Source: Baffinella frigidus
Lineage: Eukaryota; Cryptophyceae; Cryptomonadales; Baffinellaceae
Length of the DNA stretch: 12,465 nucleotides
Direction: 5' to 3'
NCBI GenBank assembly: GCA_026770585.1
Contig: MU646899.1
Location: forward strand, 211,748 to 224,212
This document shows, in pieces, positions 1 to 5,776 of this stretch. Made by a program: the position numbers and the translations under genes. Under the pieces are notes generated by a model. It searched no databases. It saw only the letters and a list, made by a program, of their open reading frames with translations, and was not told where the DNA came from. How positions within the stretch are numbered: the first letter of the stretch is position 1; each line of letters opens with the position of its first letter.

Positions 1-63
1 GGTGTTTGGTGTTTGGTGTTTGGTGTTTGGTGTTTGGTGTTTGGTGTTTGGTGTTTGGTGTTT
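1..63 (+). repeat. GGTGTTT 7-bp tandem array
   Basis: About nine uninterrupted copies of GGTGTTT, a one-base-type variant of the plant telomere unit GGGTTTA. It runs in from the left window edge. Open frames across it are low-complexity translations of the repeat and are not genes. Confidence 0.95.
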
Positions 64-177
64 AGGGTGTAGGGTTCAGGGTTTGGGGTTCGGCGTTTGG
101 TTTTGGGGGTTTAGGGTTCGGGGTTCAGGGTTTGGGGTTTGGGGTTTAGGGTTTAGGGTTCAGGGTTCAGGGTTTGG

Positions 178-240
178 GAGACGGGGCGTTACCCGCACCG
201 CCTCGTCCACCTCGCCGATGCTCCAGAGCGCCTGGTTGAG
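178..240 (-). pseudogene. TPR exon fragment, helix-turn-helix part
   Basis: The minus strand reads LNQALWSIGEVDEAVRV followed by a few more residues. This fits the second half of a TPR helix A (NLGQAL) followed by the turn and start of helix B (G-x-x-DEAV). It continues smoothly from the more complete exon copies at 1081-1161 and 2018-2125, which end near ANLGQA. The fragment is only about 21 codons and is flanked on both sides by telomere-like repeat, so it is a displaced or decayed exon piece, or a very short exon. The TPR assignment rests on motif spacing only. TPR domains are protein-protein interaction scaffolds. Confidence 0.55.
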
Positions 241-292
241 AGTTGAGGGGCTAGGGTTGAGGGTGTAAGGTTCAGGGTTTAGGGTTTAGGGT

Positions 293-313
293 CCAGAGCG
301 CTTGCCACAGGTT
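293..313 (-). pseudogene. Minimal TPR exon scrap (NLWQALW)
   Basis: Seven codons on the minus strand read NLWQALW, matching the NLGQALW core of the TPR copies nearby. It is embedded in repeat and too short to function. It is included because the same core recurs throughout this region. Confidence 0.35.
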
Positions 314-435
314 CGTATGTAGGAGAGAAGGGCTGAGGGTTTAGGGTTTGAGGGTTATGGTTGAGGGTTGAGGGTTGAGGGTTGAGGGTTTGGGGTTCAG
401 GGGTTTGGGGATTGGGATTCAGGGTTGAGGGCTGA

Positions 436-465
436 GGGAGCGCCTGGTCGAGGTACGCGCACCTC
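436..465 (-). pseudogene. TPR exon scrap (AYLDQAL)
   Basis: The minus strand reads AYLDQAL, corresponding to ANLGQAL of the better copies. Repeat sequence starts immediately on both sides. It is a remnant of the same exon. Confidence 0.4.
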
Positions 466-582
466 AGAGGGTTCAGGGCGTGGGGTGAGGGTCTAAGGGT
501 TGTGGTTGAGGGTTCAGGGTTCAGGGTTCGGAGTCCAGGATTCAGGGTTGAGGGTTGATTATGTGTGGGAAGATCATCTCAC

Positions 583-636
583 CATGCTCCACAGCGCCTG
601 GCCGAGGTACGCGACGCAGAGGGTCCACACGGTGGA
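583..636 (-). pseudogene. TPR exon fragment with GTGAGA donor
   Basis: The minus strand reads VAYLGQALWSM, the same TPR core as neighbouring copies. It is followed directly by GTGAGA (582-577), a good 5' splice-site match, with an in-frame stop just inside the presumed intron. This is the clearest hint of where the exon ends downstream. No acceptor is obvious upstream, and the reading frame before VAYLG is not recognisable as TPR. It could be a terminal copy of an exon or a pseudo-exon. Confidence 0.45.
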
Positions 637-770
637 CTACGAACATTTCATCAAAAGTCAACTTACCTGAAGACAATTAGCTTGAAGGATTTTTTAATGC
701 AAATTGGTCACGTAACACCCCGGAATCTGGGGTCACCGAAACCCTCGTAGCCCACCGAGTGGTCAGGGCG
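637..770. other. Unique-looking AT-richer spacer
   Basis: A non-telomeric stretch interrupting the repeat. On the minus strand it contains GTTACGTGACCAATTTGC (about 698-715), nearly repeated at 10852-10868, and CTTCAGGTAAGTTGAC (about 657-672), which includes a perfect GTAAGT donor-like site. No credible coding frame is seen. It may be a remnant of a dispersed repeat also present near 10850. Confidence 0.4.
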
Positions 771-1190
771 TGGGGTGAGGCTTCAGGGTTGTGAGGGGTT
801 GAGAGGTTAGGCGGTTTGGGGTTCGGAGCTTGGAGGTTAGGGTTGAGGGGGTGCCTGGCCGAGGTTAGCGAAGTAGAGCGGGGGTTAGGATTTACAGTTT
901 AGGATTCAGGGCGTGGGGGGTTAGGGTTGAGGGGTTTAGAGTTGAGGGGTTGAGGGATGAGGGAGCGCCTGGCCGAGGTTGGCAAAGTAGAGCGGGGTTT
1001 AGGATTTACAGTTTAGGGTTTAGGGTTGAGGGGGTTAGGGTTGAGGGGTGTAGGGTTGAGGGGTTTAGGGTCGAGGGTGCGCCTGGCCGAGATTTGCGAA
1101 GTAGAGGGGCTGCGGTGCGATGCTGACTGCTGAGCGGAAGTGCGGCGTTGCTTCCCGCGACCTAACGGTTAGGGTTCAGGGCTTAGGGCT
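771..1190 (+). repeat. 114-bp higher-order tandem repeat carrying a TPR scrap
   Basis: The segment GCCTGGCCGAG begins at 853, 967 and 1081, exactly 114 bp apart each time. Each unit joins a TPR exon scrap (minus strand FANLGQA) to GATTTACAGTTTAGG-type and GTTGAGGGG-type repeat. Exon-derived and telomere-like sequence have therefore been amplified as one unit. The third unit extends into the fuller exon copy at 1081-1161. An inverted copy of the same junction lies at 3041-3150. Confidence 0.75.
1081..1161 (-). pseudogene. TPR exon copy, best preserved core
   Basis: The minus strand from 1161 is open and reads HFRSAVSIAPQPLYFANLGQ, with EATP just before it. Spacing fits the end of one TPR helix B (A-x-x-HFR-A-x-x-IAP) followed by the next helix A (L-Y-FANLGQAL). 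The base pair before the exon on the minus strand is AG (1163-1162), the same junction as in every other copy (AG then GTCGCGG). The copy stops at the edge of a 114-bp repeat unit, so a full gene is not present. Product role, if expressed, would be a TPR scaffold; the parent gene is not identified. Confidence 0.6.
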
Positions 1191-1348
1191 TAGGGCTTAG
1201 GGCTTAGGGCTTAGGGCGTAGGGCTTAGGGCTTAGGGCTTATGGCTTATGGCTTATGGCTTATGGCTTAGGGCTTAGGGCTTAGGGCGTAGGGCTTAGGG
1301 CGTAGGGCGTAGGGCTTAGGGCTTAGGGCGTAGGGCGTAGGGCGTATT
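1166..1348 (+). repeat. GGGCTTA / GGGCGTA / TGGCTTA 7-bp array
   Basis: About 25 near-perfect 7-bp units with local runs of each variant (GGGCTTA, TGGCTTA, GGGCGTA). A sister array lies at 2132-2288. The phase is kept throughout, which indicates recent slippage or unequal-exchange homogenisation. Confidence 0.9.
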
Positions 1349-1402
1349 GTAGCAGGGCCTGGGTTATCAGCGGCGCGGAAGTGCGGCGTTGCTTCCCGCG
1401 AC
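1349..1402 (-). pseudogene. TPR exon copy, 5' part with conserved acceptor
   Basis: The minus strand begins at 1402 right after TTCGCAG and reads GTCGCGGGAAGCAACGCC, then codons for EATPHFRAA. It then diverges to a module shared with 1930-1988 and 2289-2342 (plus-strand words TATTGTAGC and CTGGGTTATCAGC) in place of SIAPQPLYF. The repeated divergence shows that this truncated form was itself copied. Confidence 0.5.
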
Positions 1403-1680
1403 CTGCGAATGTTCAGAGTGAGGCTTAAACCCTAAACCCTGACTTCGACGGAACATGACAAGGCAGTCACCTCGGACAGTTGGCTTCGGCGTCCGCGTGA
1501 CCGGTCACGCGGGCGCTCACGAGCCTGCCAAGCTATCCGAGCAAGGCACGGGCGGCTAGCCTGCTTTCGACGGAACATGACAAGGCAGTCACCTCGGACA
1601 GTTGGCTTCGGCGTCCGCGTGACCGGTCACGCGGGCGCTCACCTGCGAATGTTCAGAGTGAGGCTTAAACCCTACACCCT
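1401..1680 (+). repeat. Paired direct repeats: 40 bp and 77 bp
   Basis: Bases 1401-1440 recur at 1641-1680 with one mismatch (offset 240). Bases 1444-1520 recur at 1566-1642 essentially identically (offset 122). Each 77-bp copy ends in a 26-bp palindrome centred on GCGTGACCGGTCACGC (1490-1515 and its equivalent at 1612-1637, one mismatched pair in the extended arms). The 45 bp between the 77-bp copies is GC-rich and unrecognised. No coding function is supported. Confidence 0.85.
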
Positions 1681-1838
1681 CAATCCTGTACCCCTGCACC
1701 CTGCACCCCTGCACCCCTGCACCCCTGCACCCCTGCACCTCTGCACCCCTGCACCCCTGCACCCTGCACCCCTGCACCCCTGTACCCTGCACCCTGCACC
1801 CTGCACCCTGCACCCTGCACCCTGCACCCTGCACCCTG
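1681..1838 (+). repeat. CCCTGCA / CCCCTGCA tandem array
   Basis: An array of 7- and 8-bp units, first mostly CCCCTGCA and then pure CCCTGCA, with rare CCCCTGTA. It is a variant of CCCTAAA with the C-rich strand on plus, opposite to its immediate neighbours. Open frames on both strands here are repeat translation only. Confidence 0.92.
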
Positions 1839-1847
1839 GTCAACGAA

Positions 1848-1885
1848 TGCCTCACTTCCGCACGGAAATGCGGCGTTGCCGCGAC
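1848..1885 (-). pseudogene. Short TPR exon 5' copy
   Basis: The minus strand after CATTCGCAG (acceptor-like, AG at 1887-1886) reads a shortened GTCGCGGCAACGCC start, with a deletion relative to the other copies that breaks the EATPHFR frame. It is a decayed duplicate. Confidence 0.4.
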
Positions 1886-1924
1886 CTGCGAATGGTCAGC
1901 GTTTAGCGTTTAAGGTTCAGGCGT

Positions 1925-1988
1925 AGGGCTTATTGTAGCCGGGCCTGGGTTATCAGCTGCGCGGGAAGGCGGCGTCGCTTCCCGCGAC
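1925..1988 (-). pseudogene. TPR exon 5' copy with diverged 3' half
   Basis: On the minus strand, AG (1990-1989) precedes GTCGCGGGAAGC as in the other copies. The rest follows the variant module seen at 1349-1402 and 2283-2342. Small indels disrupt the TPR frame. Confidence 0.4.
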
Positions 1989-2017
1989 CTAGCGTTTCGG
2001 GTTTGAGGTTTAGGGTT

Positions 2018-2125
2018 TAGTATCGCGGGCCTTCCAGGTTTGATACGAGCCCGAGGTTCGCGAAGTAGAGGGGCTGGGGCGCGATGCTGGCTGCGGCGCG
2101 GAAGTGCACTTCGGCTTCCTGCGAC
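2018..2125 (-). pseudogene. TPR exon copy, open through FANLG
   Basis: The minus strand after CCGTCAG (AG at 2127-2126) is open and reads EAEVHFRAAASIAPQPLYFA and then NLG, before leaving the TPR pattern and reaching a stop. Only two or three conservative changes separate it from the copy at 1081-1161, so the coding pattern is well kept. The 3' end has GTATCA directly after NLG-L codons, a possible donor. Both sides are telomere-like repeat. It could be a true exon of a minus-strand TPR gene or a duplicated relic. Confidence 0.55.
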
Positions 2126-2131
2126 CTGACG

Positions 2132-2288
2132 GTTAGGGTTTAGGGCTTAGGGCTTAGGGCTTAGGGCTTAGGGCGTAGGGCTTAGGGCTTATGGCTTAGG
2201 GCTTATGGCTTATGGCTTATGGCTTATGGCTTAGGGCTTATGGCTTATGGCTTAGGGCTTAGGGTTCAGGGCTTAGGGCGTAGGGCTT
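2132..2288 (+). repeat. Second GGGCTTA / TGGCTTA 7-bp array
   Basis: About 22 units in the same register as the 1166-1348 array. It too is followed by the TATTGTAGC–GGGTTATCAGC module, so array and module were duplicated together. Confidence 0.9.
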
Positions 2289-2342
2289 ATTGTAGCAGGG
2301 TCTGGGTTATCAGCGCGGGAATGCGGTGTTGCTTCCCGCGAC
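2289..2342 (-). pseudogene. TPR exon 5' copy, variant module
   Basis: The minus strand begins after GGGTCAG (AG at 2344-2343) with GTCGCGGGAAGCAACACC and shares the diverged 3' half with 1349-1402. It is a truncated duplicate. Confidence 0.4.
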
Positions 2343-2400
2343 CTGACCCGGTTAACTGTAAGGGTCTCTAGTTAACTGTAGGTGAAGAACAAGGTTCGGC

Positions 2401-2687
2401 GTCAAGTTGACTATGCGGTCCTGCGAATGGTCAGAGGTTAGCGTGTAGGGTCTGCAGCCCACCTGCAGCCCACCTCCCCGTCCAAGGTCCTGCGAATGGT
2501 CAGAGGTCAAAGCGTTTACGGTAAACGCGTTTACGGTCAACCCCACACCCCACACCCCATACCCCACACCCCACACCCCATACCCCAGCATTGCGCCCAG
2601 CTTTGGACGGGGAGGTGGGCTGCAGGTGGGCTGCAGACCGTAAACGCTAACCTCTGACCATTCGCAGGACCGCATAGTCAACTTGAC
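2401..2687. repeat. Large inverted repeat 1 (85-bp arms)
   Basis: Arms 2401-2485 and 2603-2687 are complementary over 85 bp with about two mismatches, around a 117-bp loop. The loop repeats part of the arm (GTCCTGCGAATGGTCAGAGG) and carries a GCGTTTACGGTAAACGC palindrome. The arms contain CCTGCGAATG, the sequence that precedes TPR exon copies as an acceptor region. The right arm overlaps inverted repeat 2. Confidence 0.92.
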
Positions 2688-2771
2688 TGCAGCCCACCTC
2701 CCCTTCCGAAGCTGGGCGCAATGCTGGGGTATGGGGTGTGGGGTGTGGGGTATGGGGTGTGGGGTGTGGGG
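2541..2771. repeat. Large inverted repeat 2 (84-bp arms)
   Basis: Arms 2541-2624 and 2688-2771 are complementary over 84 bp with few mismatches. They include a CCCCACA/CCCCATA array, the word GCATTGCGCCCAGCTT and GGAGGTGGGCTGCA. Because 2603-2624 belongs to both inverted repeats, the two hairpins cannot form at once. Confidence 0.9.
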
Positions 2772-2783
2772 TGTGGGGTGTAG

Positions 2784-2892
2784 TCGCTTCCCGAGACCTA
2801 GAGGTTAGGGGTTTGGGGTTTGAATCCCATCCGCCAGTCCAAAGCTGGGCGCAATGCTGGCTGCTGCCTGCGCCGCAGCCCCTCTACTTTTA
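2784..2892. other. Chimeric TPR fragments in both orientations
   Basis: A short minus-strand copy of the exon start (AG before GTCGCGG-like sequence) lies at about 2784-2799. At 2858-2876 an antisense AAASIA piece directly abuts a plus-strand piece reading APQPLYF (about 2872-2890). This head-to-head junction marks the point where the TPR/repeat unit switches from minus to plus orientation. The plus frame is then interrupted by the MITE at 2891. Confidence 0.55.
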
Positions 2893-3039
2893 TCTCAGAA
2901 AAGGATTTCTAAAACTCGTTTTCTTAAGTCAACCCCCCTTCAAATATGTCAACTTATGTGTGGAGAAAATAATAAGTTGACGCATTTGAAGGGGACTTGA
3001 CTTGAGAAAACGAGTTTTAGAACTCTTTTTCTGAGATAA
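2891..3039. mobile_element. 149-bp palindromic MITE in a TPR exon copy
   Basis: The terminal inverted repeats are about 45 bp, starting TATCTCAGAAAA and ending TTTTCTGAGATA, with a short central loop near 2950-2965. The flanking sequence ACTTT (2886-2890 and 3040-3044) is a likely 5-bp target duplication. Removing the element and one ACTTT rejoins plus-strand APQPLYF to ANLGQAL, exactly the uninterrupted exon seen at 1081-1161. It carries no coding capacity, so it is non-autonomous. The superfamily is not assignable from the ends alone. Confidence 0.8.
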
Positions 3040-3040
3040 A

Positions 3041-3150
3041 CTTTGCCAACCTCGGCCAGGCGCTCCCTCATCCCTAAAACCCTCAGCCCTAAACCCCTCA
3101 ACCCTAAACCCCAAGCCCTGAACCCTAAACTGTAAATCCTAAACCCTGCT
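3041..3150 (+). pseudogene. Plus-strand TPR scrap with CCCTAAA repeat
   Basis: The plus strand reads FANLGQAL at about 3041-3066. It is followed by CCCTCATCCCT and CCCTAAACCCTCAGCC-type repeat and then CTGTAAATCCTAAACC. It is the reverse complement of the 114-bp unit at 967-1080, showing an inverted duplication of the whole exon-plus-repeat block. Confidence 0.6.
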
Positions 3151-3201
3151 CTACGCAATGCTGGCTGCTGCCCGCGGAAGTGCGGCGTTGCTTCCCGCGA
3201 C
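3151..3201 (-). pseudogene. TPR exon 5' copy, frameshifted
   Basis: The minus strand begins after GCGGACCAG with GTCGCGGGAAGCAACGCC and reads EATPHFRG, then shifts frame by one base before AAASIA. The AG junction is kept. It is a decayed copy. Confidence 0.45.
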
Positions 3202-3204
3202 CTG

Positions 3205-3325
3205 GTCCGCGAACAGGGTTGACTGAAAGGTTAACTAGATATCTGAAAGGTTAACTAGTTAACTGAAAGGTTGACTACAAGGTTGACTGCAAAGTTCACC
3301 ACACGGTCAACTACACTGTGCGGAA
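3205..3325 (+). repeat. GGTTRACTGAAA / GGTTGACTACAA short repeats
   Basis: About six irregular 12-20 bp units built on GGTTAACT and GGTTGACT, including a TTAACTAGTTAA palindrome. Similar GGTTAACTGTA words occur at 2349-2382. No gene is seen. Confidence 0.6.
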
Positions 3326-3378
3326 AAATGTCCTTTTATTCTGTTCGCATGGATAGCCTCGAGTGGTAGGGGTTAGAC

Positions 3379-3442
3379 CTGCCCATCTGATGCAGCGCGA
3401 TTGCAAGGTTCCCATGCGCGAAGGCGTCTCCCGGCATCAGCT
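3379..3442 (-). CDS. TPR exon, 64 bp, with acceptor and donor
   Basis: On the minus strand the exon follows CCCGGGCAG and ends before GTCTAA, giving 64 bp. It reads LMPGDAFAHGNLAIALHQMG with part codons at each end. This matches the TPR pattern: loop PGDA, then helix A AHGNLAIALHQMGR. It is the only copy in the window that keeps the whole exon; its first few bases, with the acceptor, recur about ten more times up to 4190. The parent protein is not identified. TPR proteins serve as scaffolds, and in algae are sometimes fused to glycosyltransferase or hydroxylase domains; nothing here shows which. Both splice sites are inferred from sequence alone. Confidence 0.6.
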
Positions 3443-4200
3443 CTGCCCGGGGTGTGGGGTTTCAGGGTTGAGGGTTGAGGGTTCAGGAGTTCAGGATTCA
3501 GGGTTGGGGGTTCGGGAGTTCAGGGTTCATTCAGCATTAGCTCTGCCCGGGGTGTGTCAGGGTTGAGGTTGAGGGTTCAGGAGTTGAGGGTTCGGCATTA
3601 GCTCTGCCCGGGGTGTGGGGGTTCAGGGTTCAGGGATGAGGGTTCACGAGTTGAGGGTTCAGGGTTGAGGGTTCAGGAGTTGAGGGTTCAGCATTAACTC
3701 TGCCCGGGGTGTTGGGGTTCAGGGTCGAGGGTTGAGAGTTCAGGAGTTCAGGGTTCAGCATTAGCTCTGCCCGGGGTGTGGGGGTTCTGGGTTCAGGGTT
3801 CAGGGTTCAGGAGTTGAGTGTTCAGCATTAACTCTGCCCGGGGTGTTCCCGTGTGCGAAGGCGTCTCCCGGCATTAGCTCTGCCCGGGGTGTTGGGGTTC
3901 AGGAGTTCAGGGTTGAGGGTTCAGGAGTTCAGGGTTCAGGGTTCAGGGTTCAGGAGTTCAGGGTTCAGCATTAACTCTGCCCGGGGTGTGGGGGTTGAGG
4001 GTTGAGGGTTGAGGGCTCAGGGGTTCAGGGTTCAGGGTTCAGAGTTCAGGAGTTCAGGGTTCAGCATTAACTCTGCCCGGGGTGTGGGGGTTCAGGGTTC
4101 AGAGTTGAGGGTTCAGGAGTTCAGGGTTCAGCATTAACTCTGTCCGGGGTGTTCCCGTGTGCGAAGGCGTCTCCCGGCATTAACTCTGCCCGGGGTGTGA
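3410..4200 (-). repeat. Satellite: exon-acceptor core plus TTCAGGG repeats
   Basis: The word CTCTGCCCGGGGTGT (acceptor side of the TPR exon on the minus strand) starts at 3441, 3541, 3602, 3698, 3765, 3832, 3878, 3975, 4071, 4138 (one base changed) and 4184. Intervals fall into classes of about 46, 61-67 and 96-100 bp. The spacer is GGGTTCAGG/GGGTTGAGG/GGAGTTCAGG. Two copies (about 3847-3880 and 4152-4186) keep more of the exon (GCGAAGGCGTCTCCCGGCATTA). All copies keep the AG next to the exon start. Confidence 0.88.
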
Positions 4201-4350
4201 GGGTTCAGGGTTGAGGGTTGAGGTTTTACAGGTTAGACTTTATGGTTTATGGTTTATGGTTTCTGGTTTATGGTTCATGGTTCATGGTTGAGGTTTTGGG
4301 GTTTAGGGTTTAGGGTTCAGGGTTTCGGGTTTGGGGTTTAGGGTTTAGGA
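4201..4350 (+). repeat. TTTATGG / TTTAGGG degenerate array
   Basis: GGTTTATGGTTTATGG followed by GGGTTTAGGG and GGGTTCAGGG units. The C-rich strand is minus, the same strand as the adjoining TPR exons. Confidence 0.85.
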
Positions 4351-4371
4351 GTGTGGCTAAGTGGTGGGTCG

Positions 4372-4458
4372 CGTCTTCAGGAGTGTGGCTAAGTGGGAGG
4401 GTTCGGGGTCGAGACCGGCCGCGCGCGCAAGCAACGTCGCTGCCTCCAACGACCGCCC
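4372..4458 (-). CDS. TPR exon reading GRSLEAATLLARAAGLDPE
   Basis: The minus strand from 4458, directly after CTCAACCAG (an acceptor-like site), is open and reads SLEAATLLARAAGLDPE followed by PSHLATLLKTR. This fits a TPR helix B and loop (LEAA-x-LL-RAAGLDPE), the complement to the helix A exon at 3379-3442. A 31-bp direct duplication (GGAGTGTGGCTAAGTGG at 4349 and 4380) affects its downstream end, and no clear donor is seen. It may be a real exon of a minus-strand TPR gene; it is not certain that it is still expressed. Confidence 0.55.
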
Positions 4459-4545
4459 CTGGTTGAGGGTTCAGGGTTGAGTCGCTGCCTCCAACGACCG
4501 CCCACCGTCACTGCCTCCAACGACCGCCCCTGGTTGAGGGGTGAG
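4459..4545 (-). pseudogene. Two truncated copies of the LEAA TPR exon start
   Basis: The exon start (plus-strand GCTGCCTCCAACGACCGCCC) recurs at about 4481-4503 and, with one base changed, at 4510-4530. The last copy keeps the CCAG acceptor side. Both lack the RAAGLDPE half. They repeat the amplification pattern of the other TPR exons: the 5' end with acceptor is copied and the rest is lost. Confidence 0.6.
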
Positions 4546-4690
4546 GGTTGAGAGTTCAGGGTTTGGGGGAAAGGGGAAAGGGTTTAGGGGGTATGGATCA
4601 GAATTCGTATGGAGACCAGGGTCCATCAGGGTTCACCACGAGTTGGATTGGACTTGGGGTATGGTGTGGGGTGCAGTTTGACCGACTATT
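4546..4690. other. Repeat-poor spacer
   Basis: A short tail of telomere-like repeat to about 4595, then a sequence with no recognised gene. GACCGACTATTC-CAAGT (about 4680-4697) recurs at 5649-5667 and marks the start of a related inverted-repeat family. Confidence 0.5.
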
Positions 4691-4723
4691 CTCAAGTTGA
4701 CAACGTGGGTTGTTGCGTAGGAT

Positions 4724-4962
4724 CCTACAAACCCGTCAACTCTTTGGGGCGAAAAAGAGCCCGGGCACACCCAACTGGCGGGATCAAATCAGAGTGAGAC
4801 AGAGATAGAGTTTTGCGGGCTCGGACCAGGAGTAAGAGCTTCTCGCCCGCGTCGTAGCACTGGTCTCCGTCCACACTCTATCTCTGTCTCGGTCTGATTT
4901 GATCCCGCCAGTTGGGTGTGCCTGGGCTCTTTTTCGCCCCAAAGAGTTGACGGATTTGTAGG
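4724..4962. mobile_element. Inverted-repeat element with 88-bp arms
   Basis: Arms 4724-4811 and 4875-4962 are complementary with only about four mismatches. Ends are CCTACAAA/TTTGTAGG. The 63-bp loop (4812-4874) is closely repeated at 5029-5083 outside any such arms. There is no coding content; short open frames here are arm translations. The high arm identity suggests a recent event or active correction between arms. Confidence 0.82.
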
Positions 4963-5027
4963 AAGAGTGTAAGGTGTCACCGGATTACTTTTTGGAGCTA
5001 GATAACTCCTTAACCGTCAAGTTTTGC

Positions 5028-5164
5028 GGGCGCGGACCTGGAGTAAGAGCTTCTCGCCCGCGTCGTAGCAATCGTCTCCGTTAAGAGCCTGAACACCGCG
5101 AGAGACCTTGGTTAACGCCGACACGGTTTGACATGTATGCACCTCCACAGAGGCTGTGTCGTAA
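5028..5164. repeat. Copy of the 4812-4874 loop, then a diverged repeat module
   Basis: Bases 5028-5083 match the loop of the previous element (GCGGGCG…AGTAAGAGCTTCTCGCCCGC, which can form a GCGGGCG/CGCCCGC stem). The following module (ACACGGTTTGACATG, CCACAGAGGCTGTGTC) is a diverged copy of 5362-5438 plus 5565-5595. No gene is seen. Confidence 0.6.
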
Positions 5165-5354
5165 CTACTGCAAATCCACAAGAGACGTCTCACATTCTGG
5201 GACACGATAATAAAGGTATTTGTAGGTTACCTTTTGACGAATGATGGTCACGTCCTCAGAGCAGAAATTGCCTTTTGTCGGGTAAATGGCTCCTAAGTAG
5301 GCGACAGGATCCTGTCGCCTACTTTTTGAGACTTCCCCTGTGGCTTTCCAGTAG
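5165..5354 (-). mobile_element. 190-bp TIR element, copy 1, with 30-bp perfect palindrome
   Basis: The ends are CTACTG…CAGTAG with about 28 bp of imperfect terminal inverted repeat. The flanking dinucleotide AA occurs on both sides. A perfect 30-bp palindrome lies at 5295-5324 (arm AAGTAGGCGACAGGA). The second copy at 9356-9545 is in the opposite orientation, is also exactly 190 bp and is flanked by AG on both sides. A 100-codon open frame crosses copy 1 on the minus strand. Aligned with copy 2, most codon differences change the amino acid and copy 2 is frameshifted and stopped, so the frame is not a conserved gene. Confidence 0.82.
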
Positions 5355-5439
5355 AACACTAGTCTCCGTGCAGGAAGTGCACAGCGAGAGAGACGTTTCA
5401 AAATGCCAACACGGTCTGGCACCATGTTCATCCCCACAA

Positions 5440-5555
5440 AAGTATTAATTAATTGCTTTTGGCGCAACGAAATTTACTACACAAACGCTCTACTAATACT
5501 TTTATGAGCAAATCGTGTAGTAATTTTCGTTGCCACAAGCAATTAATTAATACTT
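5440..5555. mobile_element. AT-rich hairpin element
   Basis: Arms 5440-5482 and 5515-5555 (AAGTATTAATTAATTGCTT … AAGCAATTAATTAATACTT) are complementary with small gaps around a 32-bp loop. It sits inside a copy of the module also present at 5085-5160, which supports insertion. It is a non-coding, MITE-like element. Confidence 0.75.
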
Positions 5556-5618
5556 GTATGGAGATTAGTGTATCCACCCCCGCAGAGGCTACGTCTGAGC
5601 AGGGGCGCTAGAGGTCAT

Positions 5619-5776
5619 GCGCACTCTCTAGCTCTGCCTCACTCGGGTTGACCGACTATTCCCAAGTCGACATGCTGGGTGTGCGGTAAAAATCCGTGAA
5701 CTTTGGGGTGGAAAAGAGTCAGGGCTCACCAAATTGGTGGGCCCAAATAGACTGAGACAGAGCTACTAGACTCTAC
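5619..5776. mobile_element. Diverged relative of the 4724-4962 element
   Basis: GGTTGACCGACTATTCCCAAG and the following words (TTTGGGGTGGAAAAGAG, AGACTGAGACAGAG) match 4675-4811 with many changes. Short imperfect terminal inverted repeats lie near 5619-5643 and 5748-5776. It is an old copy with the second arm largely absent. Confidence 0.55.

Larger units (their letters stand above)
64..560 (+). repeat. Degenerate TTTAGGG/TTGAGGG repeat with TPR exon scraps
   Basis: Imperfect GGGTTTAGGG, GGGTTCAGGG and GGGTTGAGGG units in 6-8 bp steps on the plus strand. Short GC-rich non-repeat islands at 178-240, 293-313 and 436-465 read on the minus strand as TPR fragments and are listed separately. Nothing else is visible. 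Confidence 0.9.

Noticed and set aside
2-268. Open frame of 88 codons rich in GFGVWCLVFG
   Set aside because: It is a direct translation of GGTGTTT and TTTAGGG units; the minus strand instead shows TPR scraps.
1577-1906. Open frames on both strands across the CCCTGCA array
   Set aside because: Low-complexity translation of a tandem repeat with no conserved domain.
2815-2835. GGTTTGAATCCC resembling a tRNA T-loop
   Set aside because: No matching acceptor, D or anticodon stems could be placed around it.
4609-4980. Open frames of 62 and 63 codons on opposite strands with matching residues
   Set aside because: They are the two arms of the same 88-bp inverted repeat read outward.
5165-5467. 100-codon minus-strand frame with apparent similarity to 9395-9516
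   Set aside because: The similarity is explained by two copies of a 190-bp TIR element. Most codon differences are non-synonymous and the second copy is frameshifted and stopped.
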